Positions 1 to 7,976 of a DNA stretch of 64,000 nucleotides are shown here, piece after piece. A program made the translations under genes and the position numbers. Under the pieces are notes generated by a model. The model ran no database searches and was not told the origin of the DNA. It saw only the letters and a program-made list of their open reading frames with translations. Positions within the stretch are counted from its first letter, which is position 1. Each line of letters starts with the position of its first letter. Source of the stretch: Pilibacter termitis (GTDB taxonomy: Bacteria; Bacillota; Bacilli; Lactobacillales; Streptococcaceae); the NCBI RefSeq assembly GCF_900167335.1, contig NZ_FUXI01000012.1, forward strand, positions 1-64,000, written 5' to 3'.

Positions 1-210
1 ATTTGCGATAGTTCCATGTTTATAGTAATCTGCTGAGCTCTGAAATAGAACCCCACAACTCTCGCAATGCGTAGGAACTTTCGCATATAGCCCATCAATT
101 CTGTTGAATTTTCTATTTTTCTTATCTACCCCTCTAGAAAACCAACGGTCCTTTTCAAATATCAAACTTTCATCTTGAAATCCTAGTAATTCTCTTGTAC
201 ACTTATCCAT
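1..210 (-). CDS. ISL3-family-like transposase, N-terminal part (runs off the window)
   Basis: Reading the minus strand from the ATG at 208-210 gives MDKCTRELLGFQDESL and, further on, a PTHCESCGV zinc-finger-like stretch. This is the usual opening of ISL3-family transposases: a short helical start followed by a CxxC region. A GGAG ribosome site lies about 10 bases upstream. The frame stays open to base 1, so the rest of the gene and the other IS end lie outside the window. The family call rests on the start and the CxxC region only, so an intact element cannot be claimed. Confidence 0.6.
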   Translation of the reverse strand, partial: MDKCTRELLGFQDESLIFEKDRWFSRGVDKKNRKFNRIDGLYAKVPTHCESCGVLFQSSADYYKHGTIAN

Positions 211-213
211 GAA

Positions 214-263
214 GACATCTCCTTTACTGTTGGGTTAGGCACTTACATTGTAAACGAGATGTC
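214..263. promoter_or_regulatory. Inverted repeat covering the transposase ribosome site
   Basis: Arms of 14 bases at 214-227 and 250-263 match with one mismatch. The proximal arm contains the GGAG site of the transposase at 1-210. On the plus strand the hairpin is followed by seven T residues, so it also looks like an intrinsic terminator pointing out of the IS. Hiding the start site from read-through transcripts is a known way for IS elements to limit transposition; that role here is inferred. Confidence 0.5.
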
Positions 264-274
264 TTTTTTTATGC

Positions 275-311
275 AAAAAAATCGCATGGAATTTTTGTTA
301 TTCCACACGAT
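275..311 (-). terminator. Second of two tandem terminators after the HpaB-like gene
   Basis: Arms at 281-291 and 301-311 pair fully in minus-strand RNA if two G-U pairs are allowed, and six U residues follow. Confidence 0.6.
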
Positions 312-324
312 TTAGTATAGAGCC

Positions 325-361
325 TAAAAAACCCAAGTATCATTCTCTAAGATACTTGGGT
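325..361 (-). terminator. Terminator of the HpaB-like gene
   Basis: A perfect 11-bp stem (331-341 with 351-361) is followed in minus-strand RNA by a U run. It starts six bases past the stop codon of the gene at 367-1824. Confidence 0.85.
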
Positions 362-366
362 TGATT

Positions 367-1824
367 TTATTTTCCTTTTACTTCCTCATCAAATGCCGTT
401 CTTGCAACATTTAACGCATCTTTTAGCATTTTCTCACCAAAAGACAAGTCTTCGTGTTGCCAATGTTCTACTTTTATCCACATCGTATTTCCACCATGCA
501 AATGTTCATACGCACGTTGCCTTTGCCCAAAACTTTCTCCTGTCACATCCCACGCAAGATTGAGCAAAATAGTGCGTTCTTTTGCTGAAAGGAGCGGGCT
601 AGACAAGGCATTTTCAAGAGAGTCTGCATTTTCTCCTGCAAAATCACGAACATCTGGCACGCCAACGATAGAACCTGCTGAAAATTCTTGGATTGCACTG
701 AGTACCTCGTCATACATTTCTGGCAAACTGTCACGCACTGCCAAAAGCGACTGCATATTCGGAGTAAATACCCCAAATTCTTCATGCCCACTAACTTCGG
801 CAAAATGCAACGTACCACGAACAAGCTCAAGATTTCTCGTCAATTTCCCAAGCATTTCTTGCACACGTAAAAAGTCAGTCAAACCAAGTGAAATGGCAAT
901 TCTTTTGGCAAGAGCGGTCACAAATTCCAATTTGACGACTCCACGCACTTCATCTTGATGTGCTGTGTGCATGAATAACCCACTTTTTTCAAAAAATTGA
1001 TTGGATTTTTTCGCACTGCCAAAAACAAACACTCGCTCCCAAGGAATAAACACATCTTCAAAAATCAAAAAAGCGTCCAATTCATCAAAGCGATTGCTCA
1101 ATGGATAATCTGCCACAGAATAATCATACTTCGCACTTGACTTTCTCGTCATCACTTTTACACCTTTTGTGGCAAGTGGAACAGAGAATGCCAAGCCAAA
1201 TTTATTGTCCTCTGGCGAAAGATTCGGCACATTGAACACCAAAAGCTCATCGGCAAGAGGGGCAAGCGTATTGACCATTTTCGCACCTTGCACGACAATC
1301 CCGTCACGGTAACTTTCTTTGACCCAGACACCTGCAAACTCATGTCCTTCTTTTAAAAGCTGGTTCATCGTTTTGCTACGGTCAACTTGTGGATTTTGCA
1401 ACGCATGAGAAACAAATAAATCTTCCTCCTTGACCATTTTTGCCCAGTTTTTGATATTCTCTGCAAAATTGGTATATTCGCCTACCCCTAAGTTCTCCGC
1501 ATAATTCTCCAAAATCGCCACTCCCGCATTGATAAAATCAGGCGTGCGACCAAGCATTCCATAGCTAACACTTGCAATTCTCGCGTAAGCCTTGCGTTTC
1601 ATTGCCAAGTCATTCGCATTTTTCGGGGTGAAAAAAGTACGTGAATATCGCTTTCCTCCTTCTTCGTAGGTAAAAACTTCAGGCTCTTCCTCTTGCAATT
1701 CATAATAACGTTGAATGACCTTTAGAGTATCGGCAAACACACGAATACTTGAAAAATCTTCCACTTTTTTTCCCTCAAAATAGACCAGACGTCCATCTCG
1801 CAAATCGCCGTTTTTTGTTGTCAT
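367..1824 (-). CDS. 4-hydroxyphenylacetate 3-monooxygenase-like flavin-dependent oxygenase (HpaB family)
   Basis: The protein is about 485 residues and matches the two-component HpaB/PvcC family along its length: an N-terminal helical region, a central beta domain (around NTLAPLADELLVFNVP and the following strands) and a C-terminal acyl-CoA-dehydrogenase-like helical domain ending in GNTMWIKVEHWQHEDLSFGEKML. Such enzymes use free reduced FAD, made by a separate reductase, to hydroxylate phenolic substrates. No reductase gene (HpaC type) is next to it, so the partner must be elsewhere. I chose the ATG at 1822-1824 because AGAGGAAG lies seven bases upstream; the longer frame would need a TTG start without a good ribosome site. 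It is monocistronic, with two tandem terminators downstream. The exact substrate is unknown. Confidence 0.85.
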   Translation of the reverse strand: MTTKNGDLRDGRLVYFEGKKVEDFSSIRVFADTLKVIQRYYELQEEEPEVFTYEEGGKRYSRTFFTPKNANDLAMKRKAYARIASVSYGMLGRTPDFINAGVAILENYAENLGVGEYTNFAENIKNWAKMVKEEDLFVSHALQNPQVDRSKTMNQLLKEGHEFAGVWVKESYRDGIVVQGAKMVNTLAPLADELLVFNVPNLSPEDNKFGLAFSVPLATKGVKVMTRKSSAKYDYSVADYPLSNRFDELDAFLIFEDVFIPWERVFVFGSAKKSNQFFEKSGLFMHTAHQDEVRGVVKLEFVTALAKRIAISLGLTDFLRVQEMLGKLTRNLELVRGTLHFAEVSGHEEFGVFTPNMQSLLAVRDSLPEMYDEVLSAIQEFSAGSIVGVPDVRDFAGENADSLENALSSPLLSAKERTILLNLAWDVTGESFGQRQRAYEHLHGGNTMWIKVEHWQHEDLSFGEKMLKDALNVARTAFDEEVKGK

Positions 1825-1935
1825 AATACTTCCTCTATTCAAGCGTATTTTTTGTCTTTCAGGGAACAGTATCCCTTATTCTCATAAAGAATTATAACAA
1901 ACTATAAATCCATTAAACAAATAATAAATACTCAA

Positions 1936-1979
1936 TAAAAAAAATCAGCACTGCACAAAGAAACTCATGCAATGCTGAT
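1936..1979 (-). terminator. Terminator of the Mga-like regulator gene
   Basis: A 12-bp stem (1944-1955 with 1968-1979, one G-U pair) is followed by eight U residues in minus-strand RNA, a few bases past the stop codon. Confidence 0.85.
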
Positions 1980-1983
1980 AAAG

Positions 1984-3462
1984 TTAATTCATATTTTGAA
2001 TTTCATAAATCAAACGACCAAGTTTTTTTACTTCTTTCACTCCAAAGAAATCTTTCCATTCATAAACATAGGAACATTGCTTGTTGTCGATTTCTTTCGG
2101 AAACGAGCTGATAATCATATCATAATTTTGCTGTCTGGAAAGAAATTCCACTTGCACACCGTCTATTTTCGCAATTTCTTTGATTAAAACGTAATAATAT
2201 GGATCTGTCGTCTGCAAACCAACGCCCACTTTGAACACATTGACATCTCGCATACACAAAAATACCTTGATTAAAAGATTTTGCATTCTTTCAAGAAAAT
2301 ATTGCTCACGTAAATGCGGAAAAATTTCCTTTAAATCTTTCTTATGACGAATAAAATATGACTTACTCGCTTTCGTCAATCCTTCAATTTCTTTTTCTTG
2401 CCCAAGAGCAGCAGTTTTGATAAAACTTTGAGAGTTAATAACCTCATGATTGTCCAAAATATGAAACATATGAAATTGATAACTAATTTGTCGTTTCAAA
2501 AGCTCTTTTGGCAACACTTTTCCATACTCACAAAAAGCGATATTCGACAAATATCTATAAAAACTATCCGCAATCAACTGAATCCTAGGGATACTCTGAA
2601 AATCCGTCTCATGCGTCGCATCTTCATCTTCTCCCGCAGTAATCAAATCGACTAATCGTCTTTGCACTTTGGAAAAATGAGAAAGCAAGGCAACAAATGC
2701 CGACTCATTCTTCGCCACTTGCTTGTTCTCAAAAAATCGGATAGGCAGAAACCCTTCCTCCAAACCTAAAAAAGAAAGCAATTTTTCTGACGGTGTAAAA
2801 TAATGCCCCTGTTCTTCTCTTCTGCGAATAACATAAAAAAATGTATTTTGATACGACGAGGAAATCATGTACGTTTCCGACCCTAATACATTACTGATCT
2901 CTGTCCGAAAAGAAAGTGTCTCCGCCTCATCACAGTACGGATAATTTTTCTTTCTTGAAAAAGCGATTACGTGCAAAAAGATTAAAAATAATCGTATGGT
3001 CAACTCAGATCCTTTCACACCGATCGGGGTAAAATTGAGTTTTAAATTATACAATTTACAAAAATCCTGCAAATTACTAATCCTATTAGAAAATGTAGAT
3101 CTACTCATCCCATGTTTTTCACAAAATTCATGTACCGATAACGGTTTGAAACTTAATATTTCATTTACAAATTGAAAAGGAAGACTTTCTTGAATCAAAT
3201 ATTCACGATACGTTGAGACAAGATTGCCGTCTGATTTGAAAAAGAAACGATTTTTTTCCACCTTCAAAATTTCTTTTCCAAACAATTCTCGAAAATCAAC
3301 CGCCAATTTTTCTAGCGTTCTTTTTACGAGTATATAATTATTATTTATTTTATCAGCAAACGAACGAATATATGTCTCCTTTGCCCCTGTTCTCTCGAGT
3401 TCTTTGCTCAACTCAAGTTTCCAAAGATCTTTTTCCGTTAAAAAAATTGACTCAAAATACAT
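1984..3462 (-). CDS. Mga-family (PRD-type) transcriptional regulator
   Basis: A 492-residue protein with the layout of the Mga/AtxA group: an N-terminal helix-turn-helix region, a second helix-turn-helix around residues 108-135 (LSVHEFCEKHGMSRSTFSNRI), and a long C-terminal half with PRD-like and EIIB-like segments. Members control surface proteins and virulence genes in Streptococcus, Enterococcus and Bacillus, often next to their targets. Here the WxL surface cluster at 4.6-7.8 kb is the nearest plausible target, though a repeat pair and an XRE gene lie between. The ATG at 3460-3462 has AGGGGG seven bases upstream. Whether PTS phosphorylation controls it cannot be read from the sequence. 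Confidence 0.8.
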   Translation of the reverse strand: MYFESIFLTEKDLWKLELSKELERTGAKETYIRSFADKINNNYILVKRTLEKLAVDFRELFGKEILKVEKNRFFFKSDGNLVSTYREYLIQESLPFQFVNEILSFKPLSVHEFCEKHGMSRSTFSNRISNLQDFCKLYNLKLNFTPIGVKGSELTIRLFLIFLHVIAFSRKKNYPYCDEAETLSFRTEISNVLGSETYMISSSYQNTFFYVIRRREEQGHYFTPSEKLLSFLGLEEGFLPIRFFENKQVAKNESAFVALLSHFSKVQRRLVDLITAGEDEDATHETDFQSIPRIQLIADSFYRYLSNIAFCEYGKVLPKELLKRQISYQFHMFHILDNHEVINSQSFIKTAALGQEKEIEGLTKASKSYFIRHKKDLKEIFPHLREQYFLERMQNLLIKVFLCMRDVNVFKVGVGLQTTDPYYYVLIKEIAKIDGVQVEFLSRQQNYDMIISSFPKEIDNKQCSYVYEWKDFFGVKEVKKLGRLIYEIQNMN

Positions 3463-3656
3463 TGTGATTCCCCCTATTTTCTTTCAATTTACTCTCCGAT
3501 TTTTCATACTGGTTCAACACTAAAAACTAAGATAAAAACCATGTTTTAGAGTTGAATCAATAGAAGAATAAACATAGTATAAATCCATAAAATGGATTTT
3601 AAAATTTGAAAAATTTTTCGTTCTGAAAAATCCTTCAAATATCCTTCCTTTTTTTC

Positions 3657-3903
3657 TAGCTACGAGAGGCTGAAGTCTGGCAACTGCTCTCAATGTCGTT
3701 CGTAACTTCGTTACGAATAAATAAACGACATGGTTCGCTGTTGCAGACTTCAAAACGCCACTCTTCGCCTTCCTTTTTTCTAGCTACGAGAGGCTGAAGT
3801 CTGGCAACTGCTCTCAATGTCGTTCGTAACTTCGTTACGAATAAATAAACGACATGGTTCGCTGTTGCAGACTTCAAAACGCCACTCTTCGCCTTCCTTT
3901 TTT
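3657..3903 (+). repeat. Family T hairpin repeat, two head-to-tail copies with a 124-bp period
   Basis: The units at 3657-3780 and 3781-3903 are identical over 123 bases. Each begins TAGCTACGAGAGGC and ends CTCTTCGCCTTCC plus a T run. Each folds back on itself: GAAGTCTG near the start pairs with CAGACTTC near the end, and an inner arm around AATGTCGTT pairs with AACGACAT. Related but diverged copies occur at 19258, 32674, 33497, 58175, 59044 and inside 59284-59560. No believable protein is encoded. The rest of the 3463-4039 gap is AT-rich and shows no gene. Confidence 0.85.
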
Positions 3904-4039
3904 ATCTTTTTCACCCATATTAAATTTTCTTGCCCTCCAACAAAAAAATAAACAGGTTATAACTTTACTCAATAACAGTTACTTTTTATAATAAAACTTA
4001 GTTTATGTATGAATCTATATTTTTTCCGGTTTTCTTGCG

Positions 4040-4065
4040 AAAAAAGGCTCTTTATTTCGAGCCTC
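4040..4065 (-). terminator. Terminator of the XRE regulator gene
   Basis: An AGGCTC/GAGCCT stem with a nine-base loop is followed by six U residues in minus-strand RNA, directly beyond the stop codon at 4070-4072. Confidence 0.75.
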
Positions 4066-4069
4066 TTTT

Positions 4070-4426
4070 CTAATAAAACAAACTTAGAAAGTATTCCTTT
4101 TCTTTTTCTTCATCTTCTTTCAGCAAGCGAATAAAAAGGAAAATCTTCATTTTATCTGTAACCGTCAGCTCCTCATCTCGAAAAACTAAAGGAGAAAGTA
4201 GAAGTTTTTCAATATCATGCTGTTGCTGACGATTGGAAATGAGCCACTTTGGATCTATCTGAAATAAGTCTGATAAAGCAATAATAAACGATAGTGGTGG
4301 GTCGTATTCGCCACGTTCAAACTTTTGATAGGTCGTCCTTGAAACAAATAATTTTTTAGCGATTTCTTTTTGCGAAATTCCCGCTGATTCACGTAAGTTT
4401 CTGATGATCTCTTGCATATTTTCCAA
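4070..4426 (-). CDS. XRE-family helix-turn-helix regulator
   Basis: About 118 residues with one clear Cro/C1-type helix-turn-helix near the N terminus (IIRNLRESAGISQKEIAKKL then FVSRTTYQKFERGEYDPP). The rest is short, helical and acidic-basic (KEDEEKEKEYF). I prefer the TTG at 4424-4426 because GGAGG lies eight bases upstream; the ATG at 4415-4417 is the alternative. The frame is open to an ATG at 4513, but that start has no ribosome site and would add a stretch unlike this family. It sits between the Mga-like gene and the WxL operon on the same strand, and a 14-bp inverted repeat lies about 75 bp upstream. Its target is unknown. Confidence 0.75.
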   Translation of the reverse strand: MENMQEIIRNLRESAGISQKEIAKKLFVSRTTYQKFERGEYDPPLSFIIALSDLFQIDPKWLISNRQQQHDIEKLLLSPLVFRDEELTVTDKMKIFLFIRLLKEDEEKEKEYFLSLFY

Positions 4427-4500
4427 TTTCAAGACCTCCAAAGCGACTATTTCTCTGCTACTCAAAACGGTTTCTTCCAGTTTAAAAACGAATAGAAAAC

Positions 4501-4549
4501 TGTTGATTTTCACTCATTGTGCTAAATATCACACAAGTGAAAATCAACA
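4501..4549. promoter_or_regulatory. Perfect 14-bp inverted repeat upstream of the XRE gene
   Basis: TGTTGATTTTCACT at 4501-4514 recurs in reverse complement at 4536-4549, with 21 bases between that contain a smaller TTGTG/CACAA pair. It lies between the end of the WxL operon and the XRE gene. It could be the WxL operon's terminator (a moderately U-rich tail follows on the minus strand) or an operator for the XRE protein. The sequence does not decide. Confidence 0.5.
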
Positions 4550-4634
4550 ATTTTTATTTCAAACTGAAACCTACTAAAGCATTAGAAATAGCTCCCCACT
4601 AAAAAGTATCAATTCACTACGATTTGATTTACTC

Positions 4635-5774
4635 TTATGCCTGTGCTTCTCCGCTTCTTCTTGCTTTTCTACGTTCTCTTTCTTTTTCACGCTTTTCTTG
4701 TTCTTTAGCGTCAAGCAATTCTTTCATTTGAGCTCTTTGTTTTTCTTCTTCTTTTTCTTTCTTGCGACGTTTGAATAGAATAAAGAATAAGAAGAATAAC
4801 AATAACAGAAGTAAGCCTGCAATTAGCCACATCCACCACGGAATGCCTTTATCTTCTTTCATCAAACCTTGTTGAATCATGGCATCTACATAGTTTTCTT
4901 TCACTTCTTTAATTTCAAAGCGATTCGTAAAATGCCATTTTTGTCCGTTTTTAGCATATACCCACATATCTAAGTTATACCAACCTTTTGGTACAACTTC
5001 TTTATAGTCATAAAGCACATCGAAACTAGAGTTAGGTGCAACTTGCCCCTCTCCTTTTTTCACTGTAACTTTAGAGTTGTCTTTTTCAGAAGTAATGGTA
5101 CCTTCAATTTTTTCCAATTCAAATGCTACTGGCTCTATATTTGATAAGTTTACAGCGATTTGGTTGTAACCAAAGTTGGCAACTCCTTTTTCACCATTCA
5201 ATTTTAATTCAGGTGTGATTTTTGTATCATTTTGAGTCAATGCCAATGCTTTCAAATAAGAATACACATTGTTGTAGCCTTCTTTTTGTTCTTCCAGTAC
5301 CTTTGTTACGGTAATTCCACCAGCAATCATACCATCCCATTTTGCCCCTTTTACATCAAGTTCAATTGGAACAGTAACGTCTGATTTTGCTTTTATTTCC
5401 ACTTGTGTTTTGGTAACTTTTACCATATCTTTGATGTCTGCTGGTGCTTTTTCTTTGTTTTCCGTTTTATCATCATATGTGATAACTTGGTTTGAGTTTG
5501 TACCCGCACGACCAAAGCCAACGTGGAATTTCGCATCTTTGTCTGATGTGTTTGTTATAATCAAGTCAAGTGTCGTTTTTGTATCTGGCTTAACACGTAA
5601 GTCAAAATACGTTTTGTTTTTGTCTCTTTGCAATTCTGAAGGTCTAATTCCAATGAAATAGCCAACAGGTGATTGATTTTTCTTATCTTCTGCTTTCGTT
5701 GTGAAAGGCAGTGTCGTAAATAAAGTGGCAATAAATGCCAAAGCAATAAATTTCCCCAGTTTCTTCATGTTCAT
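4635..5774 (-). CDS. WxL-interacting protein (DUF916 plus DUF3324 domains), membrane-anchored
   Basis: About 379 residues. A signal peptide (KLGKFIALAFIATLFTTLPF) is followed by a DUF916 domain opening with SPVGYFIGIRPSELQRDKNKTYFDL, then a DUF3324-type beta domain, one membrane helix (WWMWLIAGLLLLLLFFLFFI) and a long, highly charged cytoplasmic tail rich in K, E and R. In characterised WxL clusters this protein binds peptidoglycan and holds WxL proteins at the surface. It is the last gene of the operon, behind a terminator-like hairpin, which would lower its expression relative to the WxL proteins. I chose the ATG at 5772-5774, after AAAGGATAGGG; an ATG six bases downstream is also possible. 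Confidence 0.88.
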   Translation of the reverse strand: MNMKKLGKFIALAFIATLFTTLPFTTKAEDKKNQSPVGYFIGIRPSELQRDKNKTYFDLRVKPDTKTTLDLIITNTSDKDAKFHVGFGRAGTNSNQVITYDDKTENKEKAPADIKDMVKVTKTQVEIKAKSDVTVPIELDVKGAKWDGMIAGGITVTKVLEEQKEGYNNVYSYLKALALTQNDTKITPELKLNGEKGVANFGYNQIAVNLSNIEPVAFELEKIEGTITSEKDNSKVTVKKGEGQVAPNSSFDVLYDYKEVVPKGWYNLDMWVYAKNGQKWHFTNRFEIKEVKENYVDAMIQQGLMKEDKGIPWWMWLIAGLLLLLLFFLFFILFKRRKKEKEEEKQRAQMKELLDAKEQEKREKERERRKARRSGEAQA

Positions 5775-5866
5775 TTTTTCCCTATCCTTTGTTTGAAAAT
5801 TTGTCCTTATCCTTAAAATCCGTTCTATCAAAATAGAAACAGCGGTAGCGATAAGGTTCTACCGCT

Positions 5867-5943
5867 GAAAAAAAGTAACAAAGTGCAGAAAAACCATTTC
5901 CGGATTGGTTGTGTAGCAATTATCTTCACGTTTCTGCACTTTG
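5867..5943 (-). terminator. Terminator-like hairpin between WxL gene and DUF916 gene
   Basis: CAAAGTGCAGAAA at 5879-5891 is perfectly complementary to 5931-5943, and a U-rich tail follows on the minus strand. A second hairpin (AGCGGTAG/CTACCGCT) sits just beyond, at about 5840-5867. Together they probably act as a leaky stop that sets the ratio of WxL protein to anchor protein. Confidence 0.6.
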
Positions 5944-5965
5944 GGTACTTACTTAAATAATAATA

Positions 5966-6598
5966 TTATGGTGTAACTAATGATGAATCAGCAAGTGTGT
6001 AGATGATGTTCCCTTTGTAAGTAGATGCTTTAACACCCGCTTGGTTTACTGTCAATTCACTTGTTACATCACCAGCGTCATGCGTACCGTTTGAGTTCGC
6101 ACTACCTTGTGCAACGATTGCGTGTTTGTTCATGATGTCTACGTCAGTTACAGCAGGAACTTCTGCTGAACCAGTAGTAGTCACTTTCAAAGTAGCCCAT
6201 GGCAAAATGTTTGGAGTAGCTGTTGAACCAGTTGGAAGAACTTCTTTCAACTCTTCAGCTTTCGCAAATACTTTGTATCCAGTGCTACCACCACGCAAGT
6301 CAGTAACTTTAATCGTTACAGGAGCCCCTGCGTTTTGATCACTTTGAGTATTTTTGTACTCGTAGAAACCGTTGTTCAAGTTTTGACCTAATTGTTGAGC
6401 TGTTGCATAAGTAAAGCTTGGTACTTCTTCTAAGATCAAACCACCGTTTTGAGCAGTTACCCCTACAAAAGTAACCACACCTTGACCAGTGTTTACCGCT
6501 TGACCGTTCGCACCAGATGCTACTGGAGCTGCACTTGCTACGTTTGGCAATACAAGAGCACTAGCTACTAATGCTGTTGCTAATAATTTTTTCTTCAT
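5966..6598 (-). CDS. WxL-domain-like secreted surface protein (Trp replaced by Tyr)
   Basis: A 210-residue protein with a signal peptide ending ASA (residues 1-23). The mature part has the WxL architecture: NGGLILEEVPSFTY (51-64), TDLRGGSTGYKVFAKA (99-114) and a C-terminal YKGNIIYTLAD (194-204). In classical WxL proteins the second and third blocks carry Trp-x-Leu; here the positions read GYKV and YTL. WxL domains bind peptidoglycan non-covalently and work with DUF916 proteins. The gene lies between a second WxL-like gene and the DUF916 gene, all one direction. ATG start with GGAGG upstream. It is likely a major wall-associated protein; its ligand is unknown. Confidence 0.82.
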   Translation of the reverse strand: MKKKLLATALVASALVLPNVASAAPVASGANGQAVNTGQGVVTFVGVTAQNGGLILEEVPSFTYATAQQLGQNLNNGFYEYKNTQSDQNAGAPVTIKVTDLRGGSTGYKVFAKAEELKEVLPTGSTATPNILPWATLKVTTTGSAEVPAVTDVDIMNKHAIVAQGSANSNGTHDAGDVTSELTVNQAGVKASTYKGNIIYTLADSSLVTP

Positions 6599-6648
6599 TG
6601 TGATATTTCCTCCACCTTATAATAATTTTCCCTTTTTTTACAACACTC

Positions 6649-6671
6649 TCTCTGGGTGAGAAACCCAGAGA
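6649..6671. other. Hairpin between the two WxL-like genes
   Basis: TCTCTGGGT at 6649-6657 pairs perfectly with 6663-6671. It has no U run on the minus strand, so it is more likely an mRNA processing or stability hairpin than a terminator. Confidence 0.5.
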
Positions 6672-6685
6672 AAGTAATAACTTTT

Positions 6686-7381
6686 TTATGGTAATTTACC
6701 ATCTTCAAGTGTGTACTCTACAACACCTGTGTAAGTACCTGAAGTAATCCCTTGTTGACCAACGTCCATTGTAACGTCAGGGATTTCTGAAGTGATTGTT
6801 CCTGTTGCTTGTGCAGTTGAAGTGATCACTTCACCTTTTACTTTGTAAGTATCTACACCTGTTTTTGCAGCGTGAGTTGGAATAACGTTACCACCAGCAT
6901 CAGTAAAGCTACCTGCTTTTACGCTAACTTTAAATGTGTTTACTGGCAATAGGTAAGAATTACCACCTTTAGTAAGTGACAAGTCTTTTACTTCCATTGA
7001 TACTTTGTATCCAGTAGTTCCCCCACGTAAGTCAGTTACAACAATCCCTTGAGGCGTGTTATCTTGAGTAACCCCTGCAGAGTTTACTTCACGGATACCG
7101 CTAGCTGTGAATGTGTAACCTGTTGTGTTAATAGTAGTTGCAGTAACTGGGCTAAAGTCATAACCCGGTACTTCTTCTAATACTAAACCACCATTGTTAA
7201 TGTTTACCCCTTGGAAAGATACACGGTTGTGTGCTTCCATTTGAGGTGTTAAATTGTTTGCACTAGATTTAGATGTCACTTTAGGATTAGTGTTAATATC
7301 ATCAAGTGCTGAAGTAACCATTGGTAAAGCTACTGTTGCAAGTGCTAAAGCACTTAGGCTTAATACTGCTGTTTTTTTCAC
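6686..7381 (-). CDS. WxL-domain-like secreted surface protein (second copy, no tryptophan at all)
   Basis: A 231-residue secreted protein: signal peptide ending VTSA (about residue 25), then NNGGLVLEEVPGYDF (62-76), TDLRGGTTGYKVSMEV (116-131) and a terminal YTGVVEYTLED (217-227). These are the same three blocks as in the protein at 5966-6598, again with Tyr at the two WxL positions; there is no Trp in the whole protein. The start is a GTG at 7379-7381 that overlaps the upstream gene's TGA (GTGA), with AAAGGAG upstream, so the two are translationally coupled. This pair probably arose by duplication, as their middle regions differ. Confidence 0.82.
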   Translation of the reverse strand: MKKTAVLSLSALALATVALPMVTSALDDINTNPKVTSKSSANNLTPQMEAHNRVSFQGVNINNGGLVLEEVPGYDFSPVTATTINTTGYTFTASGIREVNSAGVTQDNTPQGIVVTDLRGGTTGYKVSMEVKDLSLTKGGNSYLLPVNTFKVSVKAGSFTDAGGNVIPTHAAKTGVDTYKVKGEVITSTAQATGTITSEIPDVTMDVGQQGITSGTYTGVVEYTLEDGKLP

Positions 7382-7758
7382 TGTACATTCTCCTTTATAC
7401 TTTTTTCTTTATCTTCATTCTGTCTCTTTCTAAGAATGAGAAGAAGTAAGACCAAATTCATGAGCAATAAACCGATAATAGTGAAGTATGCGGAGTGTTC
7501 CTCTCCGAATGACCCCAAGTTGTTGCTACCCGATGTTTTAGTTGTTGTATTGGCAGTTGCATTCGTGTCAGGTAAAGTTTTTGAAGGCTTTACCCCATCG
7601 GGCATATCTGGCTCTACTACAACATCTTTCGGAATCGAAATGCGGATGTGATTGACGTTATCATCCACCACAGTGCTTTCATCTGCATTTGTTTTTGTAT
7701 TCCCTGAAAAAATCAGTAATGATAATAGAAAACAAAAAAATGCAACCCTATTTTTCAT
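7378..7758 (-). CDS. Small secreted membrane-anchored WxL-cluster protein with a degenerate LPXTG signal
   Basis: 126 residues: signal peptide (1-25), a short acidic and Thr/Asn-rich extracellular part, a C-terminal membrane helix (91-109, FTIIGLLLMNLVLLLLILR) and a positive tail. In many WxL clusters the first gene encodes a small LPXTG protein. Here the place of LPxTGEE is taken by LGSFGEE (81-87), so sortase cleavage is doubtful and the protein probably stays as a membrane protein. An LPDTN at 62-66 is too far from the helix to serve. It is the first gene of the operon; ATG start with AGGGGTGG upstream. Confidence 0.75.
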   Translation of the reverse strand: MKNRVAFFCFLLSLLIFSGNTKTNADESTVVDDNVNHIRISIPKDVVVEPDMPDGVKPSKTLPDTNATANTTTKTSGSNNLGSFGEEHSAYFTIIGLLLMNLVLLLLILRKRQNEDKEKSIKENVQ

Positions 7759-7926
7759 TTTTCCACCCCTTTCTAAAACGTCTAAAACTATTTTCGTTCA
7801 TTTCAAATGGAAATACTAGATAAATATACTGTATTCAAAAAAAAGTAAAAAGTTTAGGGGTATTTTTTTCAAAAATCATGATTTTAATTGTTTTTTAACC
7901 TAATTGAGCCGTTTTTTCACTTCCAA

Positions 7927-7967
7927 AACGCAAAAAAAGAACCTAGAAAAAAATTCTTTTCTAAGTC
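7927..7967 (-). terminator. Terminator of the Eis-like gene
   Basis: A 13-bp stem with G-U pairs (about 7935-7947 with 7954-7966) is followed by seven U residues on the minus strand, ten bases past the stop codon. The rest of the gap up to the WxL operon start at 7758 is AT-rich and holds the operon's promoter region, where I see no strong consensus. Confidence 0.7.
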
Positions 7968-7976
7968 CTTGATTTC

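Noticed and set aside
2398-2655. Open frame on the plus strand opposite the Mga-like gene
   Set aside because: It lies wholly inside a well-supported minus-strand gene, lacks a ribosome site and encodes nothing recognisable.
3520-3877. Two similar plausible-looking short minus-strand ORFs in the tandem repeat
   Set aside because: Their similarity comes from the 124-bp repeat itself; there is no ribosome site and the sequence is a hairpin.
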